Part shown: one piece after another, positions 51,137-59,784 of the stretch | How the letters are laid out: each line of letters begins with the position of its first letter | Numbering within the stretch: the first letter of the stretch is position 1 | Assembly: GCA_963800285.1 (NCBI GenBank) | Contig: CAWDAL010000029.1 | Span: 62,001-126,000 of the forward strand | Reading direction: 5' to 3' | DNA length: 64,000 nt | Source of the DNA: DASUPK01 sp963800285 | GTDB taxonomy: Bacteria; Actinomycetota; Thermoleophilia; Solirubrobacterales; 70-9 | Translations under genes and position numbers: made by a program | The notes under the pieces: model-generated | Told to the model about the DNA's origin: nothing | Database searches by the model: none | Seen by the model: only the letters and a program-made list of their open reading frames with translations

Positions 51137-52192
51137 CTACCCGTCCGGTGGTCGCTTGGACTTGGGCGGAGCCGGCGCCGGGGCGACCACGCCCTCCTGC
51201 TCGAAGCCCGCGCGCAGCAGCGCCGGGACCTGCGTGATCGGGTTCGGGGAGTGGATCAGCACGACGCCCAGCTGGTGCCCATCCACGCGCGCGGTGGTCA
51301 CGTAACAGCGGCCCGCCGGGTCCGTGAACCCCGTCTTCAGCCCGGTGACCTGCGCCTGCGGCAGCCCGTCCAGCCCGTGCTGGAGGAAGTAGTGGTTGTT
51401 GGAGAGATAGAGGTGCTTGCCCTTGATCGGGAAGAGCGGCTTCGCGTACCTGGTCCGCGCGATCTGGGCAATGCGCGGGTTGGCCAGGTCCGCGCGCGCG
51501 AGCTCCGCGAGGTCGACCGGGCACGAGTAGTTGTTGCGGTCCCGCAGCCCGTTCGGGGTGGAGTAATGGGTGCACTCGAGACCCATCGACTCCGCCCGCC
51601 GGTTCATCTCCTTGACGAACCGCGTCACGCTCCCTCCATCGTGCTCGGCGAGGGCGACGGCCGCGTCGTTCGCCGAGATCATGATCAGCGCCTGCAGCAG
51701 CGGTTCCAGCGGCACCTTCTTCCCGCGCGGCAGCAGCCCGGTGGCCGAGCCCGGAGTCTGCGCCGCCTTCCGGCTCACCAGCACGTGCTCACCCGGCCGG
51801 TTCCGGTTCGCCACGATCAGCGCGGTCATCATCTTGGTCAGGCTCGCGACCGGGTGCTGCAGCCGCGGGTTGCGCTCCCAGAGGACGGCGCCCGTCTTCA
51901 CGTCGAAGAGGATCCCCGCGACCGGCGGGTGCTTGAAGCGGTAGTGCACGGGCAGCGGACCGGTCACCGGCAGCAGGCCGAAGCGGGAGACCGCAATCGC
52001 CCTGCTGACGTCGGGGGCCGTGATCGCCGGTTCCGCCTCGATCCGCTGCGTCGTGCCGAGCAGCGCGCCGCCCCTGCCGGTGGAGGTCGAGCCCGCGTCC
52101 CCCGCCCGTTCCGGCCAGATCGCAACCGCCACCACGGCGGTCGCGCCGAAGGCGAGCACCAATCCGGCGATGATCGCGATCCGCCTAATCAT
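51137..52192 (-). CDS. D-alanyl-D-alanine carboxypeptidase
   Basis: A 351-residue penicillin-binding protein that trims the terminal D-Ala of stem peptides. An N-terminal membrane anchor (about 5-27) and a linker lead to the transpeptidase-like fold: catalytic SLTK, then SAND as the SxN motif, and KTGFTD as KTG, spaced as in DacA/DacF. The substrate-facing YSTPNGL and NNHYFLQ stretches are also normal. No C-terminal amphipathic anchor is seen. Start and the 71-residue gene's stop overlap. Confidence 0.94.
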   Translation of the reverse strand: MIRRIAIIAGLVLAFGATAVVAVAIWPERAGDAGSTSTGRGGALLGTTQRIEAEPAITAPDVSRAIAVSRFGLLPVTGPLPVHYRFKHPPVAGILFDVKTGAVLWERNPRLQHPVASLTKMMTALIVANRNRPGEHVLVSRKAAQTPGSATGLLPRGKKVPLEPLLQALIMISANDAAVALAEHDGGSVTRFVKEMNRRAESMGLECTHYSTPNGLRDRNNYSCPVDLAELARADLANPRIAQIARTRYAKPLFPIKGKHLYLSNNHYFLQHGLDGLPQAQVTGLKTGFTDPAGRCYVTTARVDGHQLGVVLIHSPNPITQVPALLRAGFEQEGVVAPAPAPPKSKRPPDG

Positions 52193-52400
52193 CGGGCGGG
52201 TTCCGGAGGGCGCCGATCAGCCCCGCCGCGATCATCCCCACGATCCCCAGCGAGACCGCGTAGAGCGCGATCGCGCCGATGTCGCCGTAGGTCCGCAGTC
52301 GTAGCCCGGTGTCCACGATCACGTAGATCGTCACGGCGGCGAAGAACCCGCAGAAGACCAGGCCGAGCAGCAGCAGGGCGTTCCGAAGGTCGGGGTCCAA
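52185..52400 (-). CDS. Small two-helix membrane protein
   Basis: A 71-residue protein with two clear membrane segments (about 8-30 and 39-63). TTG start at 52400. Its stop overlaps the carboxypeptidase start by 8 bases, and it follows the rhomboid gene by 6 bases. Function unknown. A spurious reading cannot be excluded, but the overlaps and hydrophobic pattern favour a real gene. Confidence 0.6.
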   Translation of the reverse strand: MDPDLRNALLLLGLVFCGFFAAVTIYVIVDTGLRLRTYGDIGAIALYAVSLGIVGMIAAGLIGALRNPPDD

Positions 52401-52406
52401 TTGGGC

Positions 52407-53279
52407 TCAGAAGGTCGGTAAGCGAGGTTCGGGCCGGCGTCTTCGCATCACGGAGAGCATCGTCCCCGCCACGGCCAGGCCGAAGACGAACCCGCCCACG
52501 TGTGCGAAATAGGCGACTCCCTGATCGCCACCCGAGCCGACCGCGACCTGCCCCAGGGCTGGGACGAACTGAAGGATGAACCAGAGCGCGAGCAGGATCA
52601 ACGCCGGTATCTCAACCAGCGTGACGAAGAAGATGATGAAGATCAGGGTCAGCACCCTCGCCCGCGGGAAGAGCAGCGCGTACGCGCCCAGCACCCCGGC
52701 GATCGCCCCGCTGGCCCCGATCGTCGGAGCCGTGGACGAGGGGTCTATCAGCGCCTGGGTGTAGACCGCGATCAGCCCGGCGAGCACGTAGAAGAGCAGG
52801 AACCCGGCGCGGCCCATCCGATCCTCGATGTTGTTGCCGAAGACCCAGAGGAAGAGCATGTTGCCGATGATGTGGAGCCACCCGCCGTGCATGAACATGG
52901 ACGTGAAGAGGGTCTCCCACCACGGCTTCTGGTCGATCTGGAACGGCCCCAGGTCAGCCCCCGGGTTGGCCCGGCTGCGAGCGACCGCCTCGTCGTAGTC
53001 CTTGGTGCCCGGGCAGACGACGCCGGCCTCGAACTGGCCGGGCGCGAGCTCCGCGACCGCGCCGATGTCGCAGTCGCCCACGCTCGTGTGCGTGATCCGG
53101 TACGGAATCGCCCCATACTCGAGCGAGCTCTGGTCCACGTGGCCGAACCCGGCCTCGCTGAGCCGCTGGTTGGTGGGGAAGTTGAGCTGCCAGATGAACA
53201 CCGCCACACAGGCCACGATCAGCCCGACCGTCACGATCGGGAACCGCGAGGTCGGGTTGTTGTCCTTCAGCGGCAGCAC
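52407..53279 (-). CDS. Rhomboid-family intramembrane serine protease
   Basis: A 290-residue membrane protease. The catalytic serine lies in GASGA and the catalytic histidine in AHVGG; the HGGWLHIIGNM loop with the oxyanion Asn precedes them. A hydrophilic insertion of about 70 residues with two cysteines (GDCDIG, VCPGTK) lies between the first and second membrane segments, typical of actinobacterial rhomboids. GTG start at 53279. It begins the minus-strand run of rhomboid, small protein, carboxypeptidase and membrane proteins. Confidence 0.93.
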   Translation of the reverse strand: MLPLKDNNPTSRFPIVTVGLIVACVAVFIWQLNFPTNQRLSEAGFGHVDQSSLEYGAIPYRITHTSVGDCDIGAVAELAPGQFEAGVVCPGTKDYDEAVARSRANPGADLGPFQIDQKPWWETLFTSMFMHGGWLHIIGNMLFLWVFGNNIEDRMGRAGFLLFYVLAGLIAVYTQALIDPSSTAPTIGASGAIAGVLGAYALLFPRARVLTLIFIIFFVTLVEIPALILLALWFILQFVPALGQVAVGSGGDQGVAYFAHVGGFVFGLAVAGTMLSVMRRRRPEPRLPTF

Positions 53280-53347
53280 CGGCGGCCCAACACTAGTCGC
53301 GAGCGCGGAGCCGCCTGCCGCAACTCGGGGGTTGCCATCATGCGCAT

Positions 53348-54049
53348 ATGGCTCTCATGCGAACCGCCGACCCGTGGCGAGACACCGATGTGATCGACGA
53401 GCGCGCACCTCGCTTCAACCAGGCGGTCGTCGGCCTCGTGGCCCTGCTCGGCGTGGCCTTCGGCTGGCCGCTCGCCTGGGCCCTGATGGGCGCGCAACTG
53501 CTGATCGGGCTCACCCTGGGCCGGCGCTTCTGCCTGACCTGCGTCACCTATTTCGTGCTGCTTCAACCCCGTCTCGGGGAGGGCCCGCTCGAGGATTCCC
53601 GGCCGCCTCGTCTGGCGAACATGATGGGCACGGCGTTCCTCGGCGGCGCGGCGCTCGCCTGGTGGGCGGGCGCGCCAACGGTCGGGACGATCCTCGGGTC
53701 ACTCGTCGCCGCCCTGGCGCTGCTGGCCGCCACGACCGGCTTCTGCACCGGCTGCGAGATCTACAGGCTCACGGCCCGGATCCGCGGGATCTCACCACGT
53801 CACCACTCGCACATCGACCCCGCCGACATGAACGGCATCGGGGGCGGCCCCGCCTACGTCGAGTTCACCCACCCGCTCTGCTCCGAGTGCCATGACTGGG
53901 AGCGCCGCCTGGGTTCCGAGCCCGAGCCTCTCCTGAAGCTCGATGTCAGCGACCGCCCGGAACTCGCGCGCAAGTACGGGATCGCCGTGGTGCCCACGGT
54001 GCTCAGGGTCGCGCCGGACGGCGCCGTCCTGGAACGGCTGGCGCCCTAG
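53348..54049 (+). CDS. DUF4395-thioredoxin fusion protein
   Basis: A 233-residue protein. The first 150 residues hold DUF4395-like membrane segments (IDERAPRFNQAVVG start, then GRRFCLTC and TGFCTGC cysteine motifs). The last 65 form a thioredoxin-like domain with the redox pair CSEC (FTHPLCSECHDW) and the cis-Pro VVPTV motif. The fusion suggests electron transfer across the membrane to a thioredoxin-like module. Either of the two ATG codons at 53348 or 53357 may start it. Stop codons of this and the convergent gene are adjacent with no base between. Confidence 0.83.
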   Translation: MALMRTADPWRDTDVIDERAPRFNQAVVGLVALLGVAFGWPLAWALMGAQLLIGLTLGRRFCLTCVTYFVLLQPRLGEGPLEDSRPPRLANMMGTAFLGGAALAWWAGAPTVGTILGSLVAALALLAATTGFCTGCEIYRLTARIRGISPRHHSHIDPADMNGIGGGPAYVEFTHPLCSECHDWERRLGSEPEPLLKLDVSDRPELARKYGIAVVPTVLRVAPDGAVLERLAP

Positions 54050-55252
54050 CTAGCGGGACCGGTCGCGCGGCGGCGGGATCTCGTCGCGGACGGCGGGCAG
54101 CTTCGCCGACTTCGGCGGCGGCAGCACCCGGCGACCGGAGGACCTCGCCGGCACCGCGCCCCCGCCTCTCACCCAGCGGACGGGAAGCGGCGGGTTCTGC
54201 ATCAGCGGCCCCCAGGTGGGCACGTCGAGGTTGCCGGTCTGCGAGAGCCCGTGGTCGCGCTGGAACGCGTAGACGGCAGCCTGGGTGGAGAACTGGAAGT
54301 AGCCGTTCACGGGGACGCTGTAGCCACCCCCGGCGAGCAGCTGCTGGGCCCAGGCCACGAAGTCGCCCTTGGACCCGACATGCAGGAACGGATAGCTCGG
54401 ATAGGCGCCTCCGGCCGCGGGCGAGACCGGCTGCCCGACCGCCTTCCACTGCCGCTTCCCGGCCTCCTGCCAGTCCCACCAGCTGACGCCGTCGAACCCG
54501 TGCGACATCGCCAGGGCCCGGAACCGCCTGATCTGCCCCGCCTTCGGGCGGCTGTACACTTGCCCGAGCGGGTCGATCTGGCGGCCGTAGATCCGGTTCC
54601 ACACCCAGGTGTGGATGTAGCCGGTGTCGACGGTCGTACCGATGTCCTTCCAGTAGAGCTGCGGGATGTTGTACTGCGCGCCGCCGGGGCCCAGGAACAC
54701 CGAGTAGGGGAGCGCCGGGTGGTAGTCGACGTAGGGGAAGCTGGCAAGTCCGAGCGGGTAGTCCGCACCCACCAGCGAGCGAAGCTTGGACATGAAGTAC
54801 GAAGCCTGCGGGTACTTGCCCTCGTACTGGCCCTCGACGTCGAGGACCAGGCAGTCGGCACCGTTGGCGACGGCGGCCGCGCCCACCTTAGCCTCCTTGC
54901 CGGGCTTGTCGCCGTAGATGAACTGCCAGGCGCAGACGTCCAGGCCGCGGGCATGCAGCCCGTTCACCACCCTCGGCGAGAACTGGCGCCAGTAGTGGGT
55001 TCCATCGCCGGACTTGATCAGGACGGTGTCGATGTGGTGCCCGTGCGCCTTCTTCGCGATCCGCCCGAGCTTGCCGTGAGAGGAGCGGCTCATGTACCAG
55101 ATCCACATGCCGTTGCCGGCCAGCGGACTCTTCTTGACGGCCGTGTCGCTCGTCTGCGACGAGGCGCCGCCGGCGAACGGGCCGGCCGCCAGCGCGAGCA
55201 GCGCGGCGGCGGCGATCAGGGCAAGGGTCTGTCTGCGTAGGCGGGCACGCAT
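54050..55252 (-). CDS. Secreted protein with TIM-barrel-like domain and peptidoglycan-binding domain
   Basis: A 400-residue exported protein with a signal peptide (about 1-28). Residues 45-275 resemble a glycoside-hydrolase-like barrel (GMWIWYMSR, VLIKSGDGTHYWRQF, CLVLDVEGQYEGKY, GVSWWDWQ), in which D and E residues on strands could be catalytic. Residues 290-355 match a PG_binding_1 domain (VGSKGDFVAWAQQLL, FQFSTQAAVYAFQRDHGL). The tail is Pro/Arg-rich. Wall-linked glycosidase is the likely class, but no family motif proves hydrolysis. Confidence 0.78.
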   Translation of the reverse strand: MRARLRRQTLALIAAAALLALAAGPFAGGASSQTSDTAVKKSPLAGNGMWIWYMSRSSHGKLGRIAKKAHGHHIDTVLIKSGDGTHYWRQFSPRVVNGLHARGLDVCAWQFIYGDKPGKEAKVGAAAVANGADCLVLDVEGQYEGKYPQASYFMSKLRSLVGADYPLGLASFPYVDYHPALPYSVFLGPGGAQYNIPQLYWKDIGTTVDTGYIHTWVWNRIYGRQIDPLGQVYSRPKAGQIRRFRALAMSHGFDGVSWWDWQEAGKRQWKAVGQPVSPAAGGAYPSYPFLHVGSKGDFVAWAQQLLAGGGYSVPVNGYFQFSTQAAVYAFQRDHGLSQTGNLDVPTWGPLMQNPPLPVRWVRGGGAVPARSSGRRVLPPPKSAKLPAVRDEIPPPRDRSR

Positions 55253-55312
55253 GAATTCGAGGCTACGGATCCCGAAACACGCGATCGCAAGGAAAGCTGC
55301 GTCCGCCCCTTG

Positions 55313-56296
55313 TTAAGCCGTGGCCGTGGCCGGCAGCTGCTCGTCCGCGTGGTACGAGGAGCGGACCAGCGGGCCTGAGGCCACTGACTCGAAGCCCAGG
55401 TCGTAGGCGGCCTTCTCCAGATCCGCGAACTCGTCGGGGTGCCAATAGCGGTCGACCGGCAGGTGCTTCTCGGTCGGGCGCAGGTACTGGCCGACGGTGA
55501 GCACCTGGACGCCGTGCTCGCGCAGGATCGAGAAGGCCTCGACCATCTCGTCGAACTTCTCGCCCAGCCCGACCATCAGCCCGGATTTCGTCACCACGTC
55601 GCCGCCGCCCATCTCCTTGGCCATCCGCAGCACGCGGGCGGAGCGGAGGAAGTCCGAGCCGCGGCGCGCCATCGGGTAGAGGCGCGGCACGGTCTCGACG
55701 TTGTGGTTGAAGACGTCGGGACGCTCGGCGATCACCTTGGCGAGCGGCATCTCCTGTCCGCGGAAGTCGGGTGTCAGCACCTCGACCCTGCAGCCGGGCG
55801 CCATCCGCCGGATCGAGCGGATCACGCCGACGAACGCCCCCGCGCCGTAGTCGGGCAGATCGTCACGGTCGACCGAGGTGATCACCGCGTGGCGCAGCCC
55901 CATCCGCTTCACCTGGTTGGCGACCCGCAGCGGCTCGAGGGGGTCATGCCAGCTCGGTTTGCCGGTCTGCACGTTGCAGAAACCGCAGCGGCGCGTGCAG
56001 ACGTCGCCGAGGATCATGAAGGTGGCCGTGCCGCGCTCCCAGCACTCGCCGACGTTCGGGCAGTTCGCCTCCTCGCAGACGGTGTGGAGGTTGTCCTGCT
56101 CGATCGAGCGCTTCAGCCGGCGGTAGGTCGGCCCCCCCGGCGCCGGGACCTTGAGCCACGGCGGCTTGCGAGAGCGGAACGGGACCTTGCCCTCGTCATC
56201 CGTCACGCTGCCGCCGGGATTGGCCCGGGAGCGGGTGACGTGGATGCGAGGGCGCGCGTCAGCGCGACCCGTTTCAGGTTCCATCGATTCAGCCAT
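55313..56296 (-). CDS. lipA: Lipoyl synthase
   Basis: A 327-residue radical-SAM enzyme that inserts two sulfurs into octanoyl groups on lipoyl domains. The N-terminal auxiliary cluster CEEANCPNVGEC and the radical-SAM CTRRCGFC are both complete; VRSSYHADEQ at the end carries the conserved auxiliary-cluster serine motif. The ATG at 56296 lies 5 bases after the lipB stop. The first 45 residues are not conserved, and residues 9-17 (TGRADARPR) are coded by palindromic element copy F. A GTG at 56206 is an alternative start that would leave the element in the leader. Confidence 0.95.
   Translation of the reverse strand: MAESMEPETGRADARPRIHVTRSRANPGGSVTDDEGKVPFRSRKPPWLKVPAPGGPTYRRLKRSIEQDNLHTVCEEANCPNVGECWERGTATFMILGDVCTRRCGFCNVQTGKPSWHDPLEPLRVANQVKRMGLRHAVITSVDRDDLPDYGAGAFVGVIRSIRRMAPGCRVEVLTPDFRGQEMPLAKVIAERPDVFNHNVETVPRLYPMARRGSDFLRSARVLRMAKEMGGGDVVTKSGLMVGLGEKFDEMVEAFSILREHGVQVLTVGQYLRPTEKHLPVDRYWHPDEFADLEKAAYDLGFESVASGPLVRSSYHADEQLPATATA
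56246..56272 (+). repeat. Palindromic element copy F
   Basis: Identical over 27 bases to copy A in the kinase gene 51 kb away. It lies about 30 bases after the lipB stop, antisense to lipA, and is read through as part of the lipA N-terminus if the first ATG is used. Confidence 0.85.
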
Positions 56297-56301
56297 CGGA
56301 T

Positions 56302-57015
56302 CTACCGTACCGGGGAGGGCTCGCCGAGCAGCTCGGCAAGTGCCTCCGGTGTCGTGGCGACCGGGTCCCGCCCGTAGATTCCGCCGAAGCCCTCGGCCAC
56401 CACGTCCATGCAGGCGTCCATGTCGACCTCCGAGCCGAACTCCCGGCAGAGCGAGGTCATCCGGACCCCCTCGATCCCGCAGGGCACGACCCACTCGAAG
56501 GGCTGCAGGTCGTTGTTGACGTTGATGGCGAAGCCGTGGGTGGTCACGCCGCGGCTGACGTGCACGCCGATCGAGCCGATCTTGCGGCCGTCCGGGGGCC
56601 CTCCGCCGACCCAGACGCCGGTCAGCCCCTCGATCACCTCGGCGTCGACCCCATAGGCCGCCAGCGATCCGATCATCAGCCGCTCCAGGCGCCGCACGTA
56701 CTCGTGGACGTTGTCCCCGTAGGGCTTCAGCGAGACGATCGGATAGCCGACCAGCTGTCCGGGCCCGTGGTACGTGACGGCGCCCCCGCGATCGGTCTCG
56801 CAGATCTCGATTCCCTGCATCCGGTACCAGTCCTCGCCCATGGCCAGCTCCCCGGGCTGAGTGCGGCGCCCCTTGGTGTAGACCGGGTTGTGCTCGAGGA
56901 GCAGCAGGACGTCGGGCACCTCACCGGCCTGCCGCGTCGCCTCGATCCGCCTCTGCAGCCCAAGGGCCTCCCCGTAGGGGATCAACCCAGAGCGCACGAT
57001 CAGCACCTCATCCAC
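56302..57015 (-). CDS. lipB: Octanoyltransferase
   Basis: Transfers octanoyl from acyl carrier protein to lipoyl domains for LipA. In 237 residues the family motifs are clear: LLLEHNPVYTKGRR, RGGAVTYHGPGQLVGYPI with the ligand-binding His, and GRKIGSIGVHVSRGVTTHGFAINV with the catalytic Lys; PCGIEG gives the catalytic Cys. The GTG at 57015 has a GACAAT box six bases before it, a leaderless layout. lipB-lipA lies beside two sets of lipoate-dependent enzyme genes. Confidence 0.95.
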   Translation of the reverse strand: MDEVLIVRSGLIPYGEALGLQRRIEATRQAGEVPDVLLLLEHNPVYTKGRRTQPGELAMGEDWYRMQGIEICETDRGGAVTYHGPGQLVGYPIVSLKPYGDNVHEYVRRLERLMIGSLAAYGVDAEVIEGLTGVWVGGGPPDGRKIGSIGVHVSRGVTTHGFAINVNNDLQPFEWVVPCGIEGVRMTSLCREFGSEVDMDACMDVVAEGFGGIYGRDPVATTPEALAELLGEPSPVR

Positions 57016-57021
57016 AGACCG

Positions 57022-57027
57022 ATTGTC
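57022..57027 (-). promoter_or_regulatory. Candidate -10 box for lipB-lipA
   Basis: GACAAT on the minus strand, six bases before the lipB GTG. It suggests a leaderless lipB-lipA transcript. Confidence 0.35.
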
Positions 57028-57034
57028 CCACGCG

Positions 57035-57451
57035 TCATGCACCGGCCGCAGGGGCTCCCTGCTGATCCGGCGGCCAGAACGGCCACTCCTCGAAGTGGAA
57101 GCAGAGCCCGCCCTCGTCGAGTCGGACGATCCACAGGTCCCGGTACTCCCTGCGCCGGCGGTGGAGTCGCCGCTCGTCCGCGACCGATCCGTACTTGACG
57201 AGCATCCTGGCCACCCCGGTGTCGCCCTCCACGGCGACGGGCTCGCCCGACATCTCGAAGTCCTCATTGGGGCCGCTGCGCTCGGCCTCCCACATCTGGG
57301 CGATTGCGGCGAGGCCTCGGTGCGGCCCCTCATACGGCGCGGTGGAGTAGCTCGCGTCCTCGGTGAAGAGCTCCGCCAGCGCGGCGGTGCCCGGCGTTTG
57401 CCAGGCCCGCTCGTAGCGGGCGATCCAGTCCGTGAGCTGAGCGCGGTCCAA
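57035..57451 (-). CDS. SnoaL/NTF2-like protein
   Basis: A 138-residue protein of the NTF2-like fold: a helical start (LTDWIARYERAWQTPGTAALAELFTEDASYSTAPYEGPHRGLAAIAQMW) then a curved sheet with aromatic residues. Members are isomerases, hydrolases or binding proteins; the substrate here is unknown. TTG start at 57451. It follows the amino-acid dehydrogenase gene by 12 bases on the same strand. Confidence 0.83.
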   Translation of the reverse strand: MDRAQLTDWIARYERAWQTPGTAALAELFTEDASYSTAPYEGPHRGLAAIAQMWEAERSGPNEDFEMSGEPVAVEGDTGVARMLVKYGSVADERRLHRRRREYRDLWIVRLDEGGLCFHFEEWPFWPPDQQGAPAAGA

Positions 57452-57463
57452 GGCGCCGCCAGC

Positions 57464-58510
57464 CTAAAGCGACGCAACACGGGCCGCGTCGAGTGACTCA
57501 GCGGCGACCGCCTTGGCTGCCTCGAGCGGCGTCACCGAACGCGCGGCCGCAACCTCGAAGACGCGGCCGAGCGCGTCGCCGATTCCGTCGACGACCTCGT
57601 CGAGCCGCTCCCGACTCAGTTCGTGGAGCTCCCCGTAGACGTTGATCAGCCCGCCCGCGTTGGCGATGAAGTCGGGCGCGTAGAGAATGCCGCGGTCGGT
57701 GAGCTCCGCCGCCAGGGAGTCGCTCTCCAGGACGTTGTTCGCCGAGCCGCAGACGATCTCGCAGCTCAGTCGATCGATGGACCCGCGATTGATCGCGCCG
57801 CCGAGGGCGCAGGGCGCGAAGACGTCGCACTCGATCGCCGCCGCGTCCTCCGGGTCCACCCAGTGCGCCCCGAGCCGGGTCGCCTCCCCGCGCCTGCTCT
57901 GCTCGATGTCGGAGACGTGGAGCTCGCAGCCCGCGGCCGCAAGCCGCTCCGCCAGCGCCTGGCCGACGTGCCCCAGGCCGACGATCGTCACCACCCTGCC
58001 GCCGAGGTCTCCAGTTCCGTAGCGTTGCTCGCAACAGGCGCGGATCGCCGCCTCGACCCCGCGTGCTGTGACCGGGCTCGGGTCCCCTGAGCCACCCGCC
58101 TCGGCCGGCCGGCCCACGACATGGGGCGTTCGCTCTCCGACCGTCGCCATGTCCGCGGTGCCGGTGCCGACGTCCTCGGCGGTGACGTAGCGGCCGTCCA
58201 GGGACTCGACGGCGTCCCCCAGGTCGAGCATCAGCTCCCGGCGGGCCTCGTGCGGGAGCGCGCGATCGGGCGGAGCGCAGAGCACCGCCTTGCCACCGCC
58301 CAGCTCGAGTCCGGCGGCCGCCGCCTTGTAGGTCATCGCCTCCGAGAGGCGGAGCGCATCGGCGATCGCGTCCCCGAGCGCACCGTAACGCCACAGCCGC
58401 GCCCCGCCGAGGGAGGGGCCCAGCGCGGTGGAGTGGACGGCGATGACCAGCTGGACATCGCTGCGCTCCCCCCGGTGGACGAGGACCTCCTCGTGCTCGA
58501 GCAGGCTCAT
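57464..58510 (-). CDS. bcd: Leucine/valine-type amino acid dehydrogenase
   Basis: A 348-residue NAD-dependent enzyme of the Glu/Leu/Phe/Val dehydrogenase family. It deaminates branched amino acids to 2-oxoacids. The catalytic region holds GPSLGGAR and ELGGGKAVL with the active-site lysine; the NAD-binding domain has VVTIVGLGHVGQAL. FIANAGGLINV closes the family pattern. Its ATG overlaps the stop of the E2 gene (ATGA), so it is translated with the branched-chain dehydrogenase complex that uses its product. Confidence 0.93.
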   Translation of the reverse strand: MSLLEHEEVLVHRGERSDVQLVIAVHSTALGPSLGGARLWRYGALGDAIADALRLSEAMTYKAAAAGLELGGGKAVLCAPPDRALPHEARRELMLDLGDAVESLDGRYVTAEDVGTGTADMATVGERTPHVVGRPAEAGGSGDPSPVTARGVEAAIRACCEQRYGTGDLGGRVVTIVGLGHVGQALAERLAAAGCELHVSDIEQSRRGEATRLGAHWVDPEDAAAIECDVFAPCALGGAINRGSIDRLSCEIVCGSANNVLESDSLAAELTDRGILYAPDFIANAGGLINVYGELHELSRERLDEVVDGIGDALGRVFEVAAARSVTPLEAAKAVAAESLDAARVASL

Positions 58511-59784
58511 GTCGCGCTCCAGCCCTCGAGCCGTTCCTTGACGCCGCCGAGGAAGCGAGCCGCCTCCGCACCGTCGAGCGCCCGGTGATCCCAGGACATG
58601 CAGAGGTTGGTCATCGGCCGGATCGCGATCGATTCGGCACCGTCATCGCCGATCACCACCGGCCGCTTGACGATCGCCTCTAGGTCGAGGATCCCCACCT
58701 GGGGCTGGTTGATGATCGGAGTGGCGATCACGGCCCCGAACTGGCCCGGGTTCGTGATCGTGAAGGTGCCGCCCGCGACGTCGTCGGGCGACAGGGCCCC
58801 CGAGCGGGCTCGCTTGGCGAGCTGCGAGATCTCACCCGCCAGTCCCTCGAGGTTGAGCCGCTGCGCCTGGCGGATGACCGGGACGATCAATCCCTGATCG
58901 AGGGCGACCGCGATTCCGAGGTTGACGTCGTCGTGGTAGACGATCTCCTCGCCGTCGACGGACGCGTTGAGGATCGGATGGCGATCGAGTTCCGCGACGG
59001 CGGCGGCGGCCACGAAGGCGAGATAGGTGAGCGGGATGCCGCGCCTCTCCATCGCCTCTCGCAGCTCGCGACGCGCTGCCGCCACCCGGCTCAGGTCGAC
59101 CTCGACCACGGTCGTGCAGTGCGCCGCCGTTCGCCGGCTGTCCGTCATGTGCGCCGCGATCAGCTTGCGCATCGGGGACATCGGCTGCCGGCTGCCGGCG
59201 GGCAGCACGTCGCCGTCGGGCTCGGGCTCGGGTTCCGGCTCCGGCTCCGGCTCCGGCACAGGCGCGGGGGTCTCCGGCCGGTAGGGGGACTCCGTGTGGA
59301 GCGGCCGGTCGCTCTCGATCAGCGCGGTCAGGTCACGCTTCCGGATGCGCCCGCCGATTCCGGTGCCCTCGACCCGCGCCAGGTCGATGCCATGCTGCTC
59401 GGCCATCCGCTTGACGACGGGGGAGTGGAAGCCGGACCGGTCCGCCTCCCCGTCGGAAGCAGCCGCCTCAGCGGGCCGGGGATCCGAGTCGTGCTCCTCG
59501 GGGTGGGCTTCGCCGGGGCGGGCCCCGTCGTCCAGCTCCGCCAGCGGGGTCCCGACGTCGACGGTGTCGCCCTGCGCGACCAGGATGCTCGAGAGCCGCC
59601 CGGCCGCCGGGGACGGGATCTCCACGTCGATCTTGTCGGTGGTGACGATGCAGACGGTCTCATCGCGCTCCACCCAGTCGCCCGGGCGCTTGGTCCACTC
59701 GACGATCGTGCCCTCGGCGACGGAGACGCCCATCTGCGGCATCGTCACTTCGACCGTGTGCGTTTCAGTAGGCGAGGAGCTCAC
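58507..59784 (-). CDS. bkdC: 2-oxoacid dehydrogenase complex E2 (acyltransferase)
   Basis: A 425-residue dihydrolipoyl acyltransferase. One lipoyl domain is present with lipoate on K51 (TTDKIDVE). A Glu/Asp/Pro linker leads to a peripheral-subunit-binding domain (about 120-155: VVKRMAEQHGIDLARVEGTGIGGRI). The catalytic domain ends with DHRALDG, where His and Asp drive acyl transfer. A Pro-Glu repeat linker (PEPEPEPEPE) lies before it. Substrate class is inferred from neighbours: bcd below and E1 genes above. Confidence 0.94.
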   Translation of the reverse strand: MSSSPTETHTVEVTMPQMGVSVAEGTIVEWTKRPGDWVERDETVCIVTTDKIDVEIPSPAAGRLSSILVAQGDTVDVGTPLAELDDGARPGEAHPEEHDSDPRPAEAAASDGEADRSGFHSPVVKRMAEQHGIDLARVEGTGIGGRIRKRDLTALIESDRPLHTESPYRPETPAPVPEPEPEPEPEPEPDGDVLPAGSRQPMSPMRKLIAAHMTDSRRTAAHCTTVVEVDLSRVAAARRELREAMERRGIPLTYLAFVAAAAVAELDRHPILNASVDGEEIVYHDDVNLGIAVALDQGLIVPVIRQAQRLNLEGLAGEISQLAKRARSGALSPDDVAGGTFTITNPGQFGAVIATPIINQPQVGILDLEAIVKRPVVIGDDGAESIAIRPMTNLCMSWDHRALDGAEAARFLGGVKERLEGWSAT

